Origin: Hamiltosporidium magnivora
Taxonomy: Eukaryota; Microsporidia; Dubosqiidae
Direction of reading: 5' to 3'
DNA length: 10,033 nt
Assembly: GCA_004325065.1 (NCBI GenBank)
Contig: PITI01000639.1
Location: 1 to 10,033 of the forward strand
In this document: one piece after another, positions 1 through 7,859 of the stretch
Layout: each line of letters begins with the position of its first letter
Position numbering within the stretch: position 1 is the stretch's first letter
The notes under the pieces: model-generated
What the model saw: only the letters and a program-made list of their open reading frames with translations
What the model was told of the DNA's origin: nothing
The model's database searches: none
Translations under genes and position numbers: made by a program

Positions 1-507
1 AAAATACTTGAAAAATATATGGAAACTCTCATATTTTTATTTAGTAACCGACCTGTGGGGATAAAACCATTTCAAGATAATTCCATATTCTTGGTTAGCC
101 TTTTTATTTATTCAAATATGTTTTGCTTTTCAGAACTAAACAAATCACACAATTCTAAGAGTTCAAGAATATTTTATCTAAATTTAATAAGTTCCATAAA
201 TCAAAAAGTTTTTAATTACAGAAAAGACAGAAATAAAAACATTCAGGAACTTTATAATGATATTTATATTATCGTCAGAAATAATTTAAATTCTTTTAAA
301 AATATTCTGCAAAAACGAATATATTTGTTACAATTTAAATCAGATGATTCAGCTTATCAAGATATATTGTGTTGGGCGTATAGTTCTGACGTAAGAGTTC
401 CAGAATTCAAAATAATATTTGAAAACATACTTACATTTTACAATTATTCCAGGATTTATCAAAGAGAATCACACGAAACAGCTTTAAATCACATAGTGAT
501 GAGTTAA
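1..507 (+). CDS. 3' part of an unrecognised protein gene
   Basis: Frame 1 is open from the first base to the TAA at 505-507 (168 codons). An open stretch this long is very unlikely by chance in DNA this rich in A and T, so a real gene is probable. The first in-frame ATG is at 19, but the frame stays open upstream and no CCC-type start signal precedes that ATG, so I treat the gene as cut by the window edge. If it did start at 19 the product would be 162 aa. The protein is rich in Asn, Lys, Ile, Phe, Ser and Tyr. A hydrophobic stretch around residues 30-46 (SIFLVSLFIYSNMFCF) may be a membrane segment, and the C-terminal half looks helical and soluble. I do not recognise the family. A faint P-x-G-x-K pattern near the start recalls GPI1/PIG-Q proteins, but it is far too short to name the gene. 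Confidence 0.72.
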   Translation, partial: KILEKYMETLIFLFSNRPVGIKPFQDNSIFLVSLFIYSNMFCFSELNKSHNSKSSRIFYLNLISSINQKVFNYRKDRNKNIQELYNDIYIIVRNNLNSFKNILQKRIYLLQFKSDDSAYQDILCWAYSSDVRVPEFKIIFENILTFYNYSRIYQRESHETALNHIVMS

Positions 508-890
508 CTAAATTTTTCTTTGTGGTTTTTTTACCCTCAATTAAATAAATTATGCTTTCTAAACATATTTAAAGATTATTAGAGATTTCTTTTGTTAATC
601 AGACGCTTTGGGTTTTAAAACTATTAAAAAAATTTTACTTGTTTATTATAGTCCTCTTTTATCTCTCGGTGTTGAGGAGGAAAGATAGAACGCTAACATA
701 TTATATCCTTGGTCGTTGTTTCAGCGTTTCAGGATCTATTCCTCTTTCACGGAAAGTGGGTTTTGTGACAACAAACCATTTCGGCAATTACAAGGTCCTT
801 TATTCTCCACTTAAAACATCCCACTTTTATGTTCCATGTGTCATAGTCTTATTTTTAATTAGGTCATTGATTATTGAGACAGTTATTGAT
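508..890. other. Intergenic region, no supported gene
   Basis: No ATG-initiated gene is visible. A 90-codon plus-strand open stretch (639-911) starts only at TTG and contains no methionine codon, so it is not a credible eukaryotic gene. This area is slightly less AT-rich than its surroundings between about 650 and 840. It may be an extension of the decayed minus-strand sequence that is clearer from 891 on, because minus-strand open stretches continue into it. Confidence 0.5.
544..549 (+). other. Possible poly(A) signal of the first gene
   Basis: An AATAAA hexamer lies 37 bases after the stop codon of the first gene, a sensible place for a 3'-end signal. In DNA this AT-rich the hexamer also turns up by chance, so the assignment rests on position only. 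Confidence 0.3.
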
Positions 891-1125
891 TTTTTCATTT
901 ATTTCTTTTAATCTATTGCCATCCAGTATTATAGGGTATTATTTCTTAGATTCACAATAGTTTATATTCAACCAGAAAACCAAAAAAATGAAGTTACATC
1001 AATTACACACACTTATGGCCAAACTGATAGTTTTTAAGTTTTTATTTCCTCTGCCTCATGTTTATATAGAATGTGTTTGATGATTTACAGATAGATCGTG
1101 TATTGTGGTCGGTACCACGTAAAAT
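891..1125 (-). repeat. Diverged repeat, upstream family copy 1 (decayed)
   Basis: This stretch aligns over its length with 2285-2500 in the same orientation. Shared blocks are a TTTCTTTTAATCT-type block near 902 (2298 in the other copy), a block around ATTATAGGG, and a block around ATAGTTTTTAA near 1027 (2418). On the minus strand both copies can be read as similar short peptides: NRLKEINEK here and NRLKETNRK in the other copy, and further upstream LKNYQFGHKCV against IKNYLLGNECV. Stops follow quickly in every frame, so the sequence is not a working gene. I cannot name the ancestral protein. A transposase or a species-specific family are both possible. Confidence 0.55.
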
Positions 1126-2284
1126 ATTTTTTTTTCAAATTTTTCCAGTATTTTTGAGCTATTCTTTTCCATTCTTTAAAAATCATCACTAGGCTCTTCA
1201 AACAAAGAAGAAAATAGACATAATACTGGTCTGAAGACAATATAATCATTCTCTTTAATTTTTCCTCTACTTATATGTAAATATTTGTCGGAATATCACC
1301 AAATCTATATTTATCTTGTTTTTCTGCTAATATAGATTAAAAACAATTATTAGATTATCAAATATATTTATTGTTGGTAAACGAAAATTATAACGACTTG
1401 TGCTCATATAAAGACATAAATTTTGTTAAAAATTTGAATTCATATCTAAACAAAAATTTGAATGCATTCTCTATTTAGTTATATTATTTTGAAAAATGTA
1501 AGTATTTGATATTTTAGTCTAGGGATATACATTGCACCGATAACAAACATGGTAAAAGAATACAGAAAAAACAACTAGGATAATTTCTAATTAGAAATTC
1601 AGATTAGGTCCGTCTGATTAAACCAAAATCCTTAAACGTGGTAGTATATAGACAAGAGACCTGAAATTACAGCCTAAGTATCAATATTTTGATTATAAAG
1701 TCAATAATAGAGAAAACAAAAAATTAACAACTTAAAAAGCATTCAAGGAATGTTTCTAGAAAACAATCTCATAAACTTATAAGGACCTTTTGGGCTAAGC
1801 TTATAATTTTTACTTATTTCTTTAAAATCACTATACTCTACATTGAGATTCGAAATTTTTAGTATTTTAGAATTAAAATAAGCTCATTAATAAATATTTG
1901 AATACCTGTAGCATAGATCTCATTATAATAAATGAAATCTTGAATCAATTTGGATTCGATATATGAGATTATACATAAAAATGCAAAATATTAATTAAAT
2001 ATGTAATACATTTGAAGATTTTAGCTGTTAAAACGATTGGAATCCATTCAATATAATATAAAAAATATATTGACCGTTTTTATATCGATTTATACATCAG
2101 ACAGAATATGAATCAAAAAAATATCATACTTTTTTAAAAAAATTACTGTCTTAGCATTCAAACACGCCGAGTCAAATATTAAAAGCTGATGAGGACATTC
2201 GAGTATTGCATGAGCTTTTTTATATAAAATACTCACCTTAAATTCCTTTTTGATCTCTCTGTGTCGAAGATGAACACATGAAAG
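1126..2284. other. Intergenic region with small repeats only
   Basis: I see no supportable gene. Small features are a 16-base direct repeat (1428-1443 and 1452-1467, 15 of 16 bases identical) and a perfect 18-base palindrome at 1582-1599, followed by a 5-bp inverted repeat (1599-1603 and 1613-1617). All are AT-rich and could be chance. The minus-strand open frame that overlaps the next repeat extends into 2090-2284. Confidence 0.5.
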
Positions 2285-2365
2285 TTTTCTATTTGTTTCT
2301 TTTAATCTGTTGTAGCCCGTGATTATAGGGATTTGCATATAGATACCTTGTGATTTATGTCCCAC
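2090..2365 (-). pseudogene. Open remnant of the upstream repeat family
   Basis: A minus-strand frame is open for 91 codons but begins at GTG; its first ATG is residue 10 (MQIPIITGYNRLKETN onward). Upstream the frame closes at a TAG, while the similarity to 891-1125 continues past that point, so the open part is a fragment of something longer. The conserved peptide NRLKE.N.K lies inside it, which suggests a once-coding sequence. The rest is Lys- and Ile-rich with no recognisable motif. It could be a short gene in its own right, but the lack of a good ATG start and the decayed sister copy favour a relic. Confidence 0.4.
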
Positions 2366-2500
2366 TGCAATAGCGTCAACGATTTTTGCCTAATTATACG
2401 CACTCATTGCCAAGCAAATAGTTTTTAATGTGGTTATTCCCACTCCACTTTTTATCTAAAATACTCGAGAAAAATACTTATACTGACGGTATTACAGTGT
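2285..2500 (-). repeat. Diverged repeat, upstream family copy 2 (decayed)
   Basis: This is the partner of 891-1125, in the same orientation and about 1.39 kb away. The best-conserved stretches are 2296-2311 (TTTCTTTTAATCTGTT) and 2405-2440. Point changes and small indels are spread throughout, so the duplication is old. Neither boundary is sharp, and I see no terminal inverted repeat or target-site duplication. Confidence 0.55.
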
Positions 2501-3258
2501 TTTTATGAAAAAATATATGAGAATCTAAATATCACCGAGCTTAATACAACTCTACAGCTATAAATTCATGAGAAAATTTGAAAAAGTAGAGTTCACATAG
2601 TCTTTTTCAAAGACAATAGCAAATTTTTTATCAACAAAATATATTGAACGATATAGCAATATAAAATTGCAACATAAAGCGCAAGAATGCGACTAGCTGT
2701 TCTGTTATGTTTCACTTGCAATTTATAGATGCATTCAATGCAAGGAAAACACCATGAATTAAAGATAATATATCTAGGACAAAGAAAGTTTTGTGATTTT
2801 TTATATTAAATCATAATTTAATTTCTAAAAAAGGTTTACAGCGACAGATATAAAACAAATAGAATTGTTATCATCGAAATTGGAGATAACCGAACACGAT
2901 ACCATAGCGTCAAGTTGTAATAATTTTATCATTTTCCTTTAAGTACATCAAACAAGTATCTTTATCAAAAGAGATAATACCTCTTATTAAAAAAGTAATA
3001 TTTTGCCTTAGATCATTCATAGTTGAAAAACTTTTGTTGCAAACAACACTAACAAGAACAATTTTTTTTATATTTTTCAAGGATACATTTAGACTACTTT
3101 GAGCAATAAAAATCATTTAATTCTCATCAAATTAAACATGAAAAACGTATGTTTAAAAAAAATCAGCAGTGGAAATACTAGGAATTGAATAAATTAAAAT
3201 TATAAGTTTTTTTATTAATATTTTTAACGTTTTTTTTTCTGTGTAATTTGAATAAGTT
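2501..3258. other. Intergenic region, no supported gene
   Basis: Apart from the inverted repeat at 2661-2726 I see no gene-like feature. A 68-codon minus-strand open frame (2910-3116) does start at ATG, but an open frame of that size is expected by chance in this much AT-rich sequence, and it has no convincing family motif and no CCC-type signal upstream. Confidence 0.5.
2661..2726. repeat. Imperfect inverted repeat, possible RNA hairpin
   Basis: Left arm 2661-2677 (ATAAAATTGCAA then CATAA) pairs with right arm 2705-2726 (TTATG, a 6-base bulge, then TTGCAATTTAT), with one A bulged on the left. Inside the loop, CGCA and TGCG (2680-2683 and 2688-2691) can form a small stem. The stretch is locally less AT-rich than its flanks. 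Whether it is transcribed cannot be seen. Confidence 0.35.
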
Positions 3259-3444
3259 ATGGTCAAAAAATTTGTGTACAATGACCATTTTGTTTTAAAA
3301 AAAAGTTGAAAAAAACAGAGTTAAAAACTGAAAATTGTGATTATAATCATAATAACGTTTATTATTTCACTAAATTTAAATTCTAATATTATCAATAACA
3401 TATTAGACACCCAAGTTTCGATTGTATGAATTTAAATTGGGTGT
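3259..3444. repeat. Cluster of four short inverted repeats upstream of SMC3
   Basis: There are four perfect inverted repeats in 186 bases. These are ATGGTCA/TGACCAT (3259-3265 and 3282-3288), the palindrome TGATTATAATCA (3338-3349), TCTAATAT/ATATTAGA (3382-3389 and 3400-3407), and ACACCCAA/TTGGGTGT (3407-3414 and 3437-3444). The last is the least AT-rich and therefore the least likely to be chance. They lie 205-390 bases upstream of the SMC3 ATG. A role as protein-binding sites is possible but unproven. Confidence 0.35.
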
Positions 3445-3628
3445 AAGATTTTCTTTCTGTGCTCATGAATTTTTTACTTGTTATAATACTATAGAACTTC
3501 TCTTTTTATAACTAAAATCACAACTTTAATCCATAATAATTTATGTACTTACAGTAAACAAAATATAAAAAAATAATTTTAGACTGTTTTCTACAATTAA
3601 AAACTTTATTCGTTATTTGTATTAAAAA

Positions 3629-3642
3629 TATAAAAATTGCCC
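3629..3642 (+). promoter_or_regulatory. TATA-like box and CCC start signal of SMC3
   Basis: TATAAAA at 3629-3635 is followed by CCC at 3640-3642, and the SMC3 ATG begins at 3649, six bases after the CCC. A CCC-type triplet a few bases before the ATG is a described microsporidian start-proximal signal and marks very short 5' leaders. The position fits well and supports the ATG at 3649 over the in-frame TTG at 3637. TATA-like sequences alone would mean little in this composition. Confidence 0.55.
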
Positions 3643-3648
3643 TTGGAA

Positions 3649-6600
3649 ATGTACATTCGAAAACTGAATATTAATAATTTTAAAAGCTTTTATGGTTTAA
3701 ACACGATAACGTTTTCATCTGGAAAAACATTTATAATTGGAAAAAATGGATCAGGAAAATCCAACTTACTTTCGGCTTTACACCTTCTTATTACACCAAA
3801 GATTCTTTCTTCAATCCAAATAGAATCGTTATTATATGAAAATTCTAATGATACTACATCATGGATTGAAGGACTTTTTAGTAATGAAAGAGGTATTTTT
3901 CCTTCTACTGAATTTTTTACACTAAAAAGATGTTTTTCTTTGGGAAAAGACGAATATTTTTTGAATGAAAAACATATTTCTCATAAAGATTTAGCAGATA
4001 TGTTTGAAAACTGCGGAATATCTACTTTGATTACAGAGAATCAAAATTTGGAAGAAACTAATTTGAAAGGAGATGAAATCGAAAACATTACAAACAAAGA
4101 AAATGATTTAAAGCAAGAAGTTATGGAAAACAAAAATATGACACCGTGCCCTACCTTTTCCAATCCATTTATTTATATTCCACAAAATACTATTACAAGA
4201 ATTTCTAATCTTGCTCCAAAAGATTTATATGTTCTTCTTCAAGAAATATCGGGAACTGTTTTATATGAGCAAGATAAAGAAAGTATTAAAGGACTTCTTG
4301 ATTCGACTGTACATTCAGAAAAGAAAATCGAAACATTTTACCAGACATTACAGACAAGAATGTTACATTTAAAAAGACAGAGAGATTTATTAAAAGAATA
4401 CGAAAGTTTAGAAAAGAAAAAAAAATCAATTGAATATAAAATTTTTAAAAATGAAATGAGGAACATCGATAAAGAAATAAATGAAATAGAAAGTCATAAA
4501 ACGATGGGAATAAATACAAAAGAAACCGAAATAGAAAGTGATTCAACTGAAGAAAACGAAAAATCATTTAAATTACGAAATTATCGAAGTCAAATTGAAA
4601 ATCTTTTAAAAAAAAGAACAAAAATTGTACAACAAAAAGAAAATTTGAAAAACGAAATTCAAACAGAATTTAAAACAACTGATATAAAAGAAATTGAAGA
4701 AAAGGAAACTTTAGAAAGTATTACTACTCAAATTCAAGAAATTGTTAGAAAAAAGGAAAAAATACAAGAAGAATTGAAAAATGTTAAAAATTCACTTAAT
4801 AATCTTCAAGAAGAACACGAAGAAAGCATTTTAAATTTGAAAGTAATGGAATATGAAGAAGGTTTCTTTAAGGTTTACGATCCTGAAAATAACGAAATCG
4901 AAATTAAAAAAACCGAAGAAAATTTAAAAATAAAAGAAACTGAATTGAAAGAATTGGAAAATAAAAAAATGAAAACAGAAAACAAAAAAAATTTGGATTC
5001 AGAAGATCTAAAAATTGAAAATTACAACTTTTTAATTGATAAACGCAAATCTTTATGGAGAGACCAGAAAAAAACTAAAGAAAATATTTTATCACTGAAA
5101 GAAAAACTCACTACAGTGCAAAACAAAGTATATATTTCTTGTCTAAGTTATTCTTCTTATTTAGAAATAAAGAATATTCAAGGTATTTACGGTTGCGTTT
5201 TTGAACTCATCGATATTCCAGAAGATCTTTTTAAGGCGGTAGAATCGGTTTGTAGAAATTCTTTATTTAATGTTGTTTGTGAAAATGAAGACGTAGCTAC
5301 AAATGTTATTCCTAAGCTAAAAAATAGCGTTACTTTTATTCCTTTGAATCGTATTGAAATAAATTACAAATCTAAAAATATTGAAAATGCAGTACCAATA
5401 GATTCCTTTATAAAATGTGATGAGAAATTTAAAACGGTAGTAAAAATGGTTACCAAAGGTTGTTACCTTGTTTCGGATATAAAGACAGCTGTAGCTATCT
5501 CACGACTTCACAATGTAAATACAGTGACACGAGATGGTGATTATGTAAGTAGAAAGGGCGGTGTAAGTTGTGGAATCGATGGAAGAGGTTTTTTAAGGGA
5601 AATAAGAGAATTACTTGTTATGAAAGATATTAAAGAAGAGGATTTAAAAAAAATAGAGAATGAAATTTCAATTCTATCTGAAAAAATTCAATTTTTAGAT
5701 TCAATCGAGACTAAAAATTCCGAGGTTTTTGATTCTTCAGACACTTTCAGCCTTCGTGTTTTGATATTATTTATGCATAAAAAGATTAAATTATTAAAAA
5801 ACGGAATATCGCAAAGTTTTATGCGATCGCATAAAAATGATTTAGAAATTTTGAAAAATAAAATTGTAAAAATAAAATCTATGATTGAAGAAAATACGAA
5901 TTTTGAACATAGTTTTACAAAGAAAATTAATGAAATTGGTGATAAAATACGATTCCTTTATAAAACAAAAGAGTACTTTGCCTTAAAAGAAGATGAAAAT
6001 TATATTGATGCTGGAGTTGAAATGTTAAGGTACAAAATAACAAAACATATGGAAAGTGAGTATAAAATTCCAACACAGGCAGATTTTTCTTCTTTTGAAT
6101 TTGAAAAACAAGCAGTCAGAAAAAATATTTTAATTGAGAAAAAAATGAACATTAAAAATAAATTAAGAGAACTGGCTTCTTTCTATGAAAACAACTCTTT
6201 GGTTTTCAAAGAAGAATCCAATGAATTTCTTTATAAAAAATTAAGCGAAATAAACGAAAAATTAAAAAAATATGCTTCCGTTAATAAACGTACAATTTCA
6301 TTGTACAACAGTTGTTTTGAACAAAACGAAAGTATCTGTAAAAGAATAGAAGAATTAAAAATAGGAAAAGTCGAAATAAAAACATTTTTAGAGGAATTAG
6401 AGGAAAGAAGTAAAGAAACGATTGCTTCTACGTTTTTACTGCTTAAAAAATATTTTAAAATATTTTACAACGATTTAATGGAAGGTAATGGCGATTTGAT
6501 TTTAACTGAAAACGAAATGAAAATTATTACCCATGTAGGTGATACAGTAATGAGTGGTGGCCAAAAAACCTTGGTAGCATTGTCTTTATTGTTTTCTATA

Positions 6601-6840
6601 CAAAAAATTGAACCATCTCCTTTTTACTTTTTTGATGAAATAGATGCCAATCTTGATTCAAATTCACGTAAAAAACTTCTTTCTGTTCTTAAAAATATAG
6701 AAAGTCAATTTATATTTACTACTTTTAGAAATGACATGTTAGATATTGGAGATAAATTTTTTGGTGTTCTATTTTCTGATAAAAAGTCGAGTGCCTCTGA
6801 AATTGATAAAAGTACAGCAAAAGAGTTTTTAAATGAATAA
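3649..6840 (+). CDS. SMC3: Structural maintenance of chromosomes protein 3 (cohesin subunit)
   Basis: SMC3 pairs with SMC1 and a kleisin to form the cohesin ring, which holds sister chromatids together in the nucleus and uses ATP. The protein is 1063 aa; human and yeast SMC3 are about 1220. The first residues, MYIRKLNINNFKSF, match the SMC3 N-terminus, which fixes this ATG. The frame is also open 12 bases upstream, to a TTG. In order: Walker A GKNGSGKS at 31-38, an insertion at about 126-170, Q-loop YIPQNTI with Gln179, coiled coil about 215-495, hinge about 500-655 (GIYGCVFELI at 512, RKGGVSCGIDG at 635), second coiled coil to about 875, KYASVNK at 874-880, signature SGGQKTLVAL at 969, Walker B FYFFDE at 992-997 with catalytic Glu997, D-loop ANLDS, and TTFRNDML near the end. 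The tail AKEFLNE resembles that of other SMC3 proteins, and the hinge and KYASVNK also favour SMC3 over SMC1, 2 or 4. No intron is seen. The stretch before the signature motif is much shorter than in human SMC3. Confidence 0.96.
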   Translation: MYIRKLNINNFKSFYGLNTITFSSGKTFIIGKNGSGKSNLLSALHLLITPKILSSIQIESLLYENSNDTTSWIEGLFSNERGIFPSTEFFTLKRCFSLGKDEYFLNEKHISHKDLADMFENCGISTLITENQNLEETNLKGDEIENITNKENDLKQEVMENKNMTPCPTFSNPFIYIPQNTITRISNLAPKDLYVLLQEISGTVLYEQDKESIKGLLDSTVHSEKKIETFYQTLQTRMLHLKRQRDLLKEYESLEKKKKSIEYKIFKNEMRNIDKEINEIESHKTMGINTKETEIESDSTEENEKSFKLRNYRSQIENLLKKRTKIVQQKENLKNEIQTEFKTTDIKEIEEKETLESITTQIQEIVRKKEKIQEELKNVKNSLNNLQEEHEESILNLKVMEYEEGFFKVYDPENNEIEIKKTEENLKIKETELKELENKKMKTENKKNLDSEDLKIENYNFLIDKRKSLWRDQKKTKENILSLKEKLTTVQNKVYISCLSYSSYLEIKNIQGIYGCVFELIDIPEDLFKAVESVCRNSLFNVVCENEDVATNVIPKLKNSVTFIPLNRIEINYKSKNIENAVPIDSFIKCDEKFKTVVKMVTKGCYLVSDIKTAVAISRLHNVNTVTRDGDYVSRKGGVSCGIDGRGFLREIRELLVMKDIKEEDLKKIENEISILSEKIQFLDSIETKNSEVFDSSDTFSLRVLILFMHKKIKLLKNGISQSFMRSHKNDLEILKNKIVKIKSMIEENTNFEHSFTKKINEIGDKIRFLYKTKEYFALKEDENYIDAGVEMLRYKITKHMESEYKIPTQADFSSFEFEKQAVRKNILIEKKMNIKNKLRELASFYENNSLVFKEESNEFLYKKLSEINEKLKKYASVNKRTISLYNSCFEQNESICKRIEELKIGKVEIKTFLEELEERSKETIASTFLLLKKYFKIFYNDLMEGNGDLILTENEMKIITHVGDTVMSGGQKTLVALSLLFSIQKIEPSPFYFFDEIDANLDSNSRKKLLSVLKNIESQFIFTTFRNDMLDIGDKFFGVLFSDKKSSASEIDKSTAKEFLNE

Positions 6841-6847
6841 TTAGTTT

Positions 6848-6853
6848 AATAAA
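6848..6853 (+). other. Poly(A) signal of SMC3
   Basis: AATAAA begins 8 bases after the SMC3 TAA stop. Such closeness of stop and poly(A) signal is usual in compact microsporidian transcription units. The hexamer could be chance, but the position is good. Confidence 0.45.
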
Positions 6854-6929
6854 AGTACGATTTTTTAAAAATTTAAATTTTTTTAATTTTGGTACCTTTT
6901 ATTTCCATTTCTTTAAAAAAAACTGATAA

Positions 6930-7566
6930 AGTTTTAATTTAATATCAAATATTCGAAAATTGCTTTAACCTTTTGGACTGAATTTGATTTGAAATTCTTA
7001 AAAAACTAGTAATTGTTTTCTTGAATTCACTAACTGACTTATAATTTCTCATTGTTTTTATTTAGGCTTTTATACCCTCACCTGGTCTGATGCTCACATG
7101 TTTTTTTTATTCTTTCGTATGTGAATTTTTTGACCGATGTGGAACGATTTCGCAATAAAAATTCGGGATTTTTAAATATCTCATTTTAATCCTTGTGTTT
7201 ATTTACTTTTGATTTTCAAAGCTTCAGTTCGGTGTGATCTAGTTTTTCGGTTCATTTTAATTTATATTTTTACTTATTCCTTTTAATTCGTTGGTATTTA
7301 TTCGTGTAAAGTGTTTTCGTAATAAGAAAAAAAAATGTTTTAAGCAATAAAATATTAGTTAATTCAAAAATTATATAAATTCCTTGTTCTTTTTATCGAG
7401 AATAATTTAATTTAAACAGATATAAAATTTCATATTGTTTTAACAATATTGCTTTTGCAATTATTAATAAGAATGTGAATAAAATGGACAGATAAAAGTC
7501 AAAAAAAAGATTAAAAATATCATACATTCGTTTTGTAAAGGTAAAAAAAAAGCTTAAAAGAGAATT
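6930..7566 (-). pseudogene. Decayed gene remnant A (hydrophobic segment)
   Basis: One minus-strand frame runs from 7566 down to about 6930 with scattered stops. It is open for 57 codons (7396-7566, first ATG at 7525-7527), stops at a TAA (7393-7395), and is open again for 40 codons in the same frame to a TAA at 7270-7272. More stops then alternate with stretches such as NEIFKNPEFLLRN and KFTYERIKKTCEHQ. The first part is strongly hydrophobic (FYLSILFTFLLIIAKAILL), consistent with one membrane-spanning segment. Homologous peptides occur at matching places in remnant B (EILYLFKLN against VILYLIKLK; FFKNFK against VFKNLN; VQKV in both), so the shared ancestor was probably coding. I do not recognise the protein family. 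A copy with this many stops cannot make a full product. Confidence 0.5.
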
Positions 7567-7768
7567 CTAATAAATTTATTTGGTAGAATTTTTCGAGTTA
7601 AATTTGAAAAGGTAATAATAATATTTTTTAAGGCTTTATTGTGATGTACTAATATCTAGAAAAGATGATTATCAATGGTCAAAGTAAATATTTTTTTAAA
7701 ACAATCAAACTTTTAAGTGTTTTATGTTCTACTTCTGCACTCTATTAGTTCTATAAGATTTATGAAGA

Positions 7769-7795
7769 GCCAGTAAAAGTCATATTTTTACTGGC
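7769..7795. repeat. Perfect 10-bp hairpin
   Basis: GCCAGTAAAA (7769-7778) and TTTTACTGGC (7786-7795) are exact reverse complements around a 7-base loop. Four of the ten pairs are G-C in DNA with very little GC, so this is stronger than the usual AT palindromes. It is followed by a second stem, AGGCGA/TCGCCT, at 7839-7844 and 7854-7859. The matching place in copy B (about 8755-8780) has lost the pairing. There is no run of T placed to make it a clear terminator. It could be a structured RNA element or a protein-binding site. Confidence 0.5.
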
Positions 7796-7838
7796 AAAAA
7801 TTATTGGATTCTTACTTTTTTCGAACCAATAACATTCG

Positions 7839-7859
7839 AGGCGAGAGTTTCCGTCGCCT
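7839..7859. repeat. GC-rich 6-bp hairpin
   Basis: AGGCGA and TCGCCT pair perfectly around a 9-base loop. The short block 7836-7867 is far richer in G and C than anything near it. In copy B the matching sequence (about 8825-8840, TTTGAGGTGAGTCTTTGGGA) does not pair. Together with the stem at 7769-7795 it forms a two-hairpin unit of about 90 bases within copy A only. Confidence 0.4.

Noticed and set aside
639..911. 90-codon plus-strand open frame
   Set aside because: It begins at TTG, has no ATG at all, and lies next to and partly over a decayed repeat read on the other strand. It is not a credible eukaryotic gene.
1582..1599. Perfect 18-base AT-rich palindrome
   Set aside because: About one palindrome of this size is expected by chance in 10 kb of this composition, and nothing around it supports a function.
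2910..3116. 68-codon minus-strand ORF with an ATG, with a vague Sm-like feel near its end
   Set aside because: Its length is expected by chance in several kilobases of AT-rich DNA, the Sm motifs are not actually present, and there is no start signal upstream.
3637..3648. Alternative TTG start adding four residues to SMC3
   Set aside because: SMC3 proteins begin at MYI, the ATG at 3649 gives exactly that, and the CCC signal lies between the TTG and the ATG.
4024..4158. Insertion in SMC3 read as an unspliced intron
   Set aside because: There is no GTAAGT-like donor or branch site, no stop codon and no change in codon style. A translated insertion is simpler.
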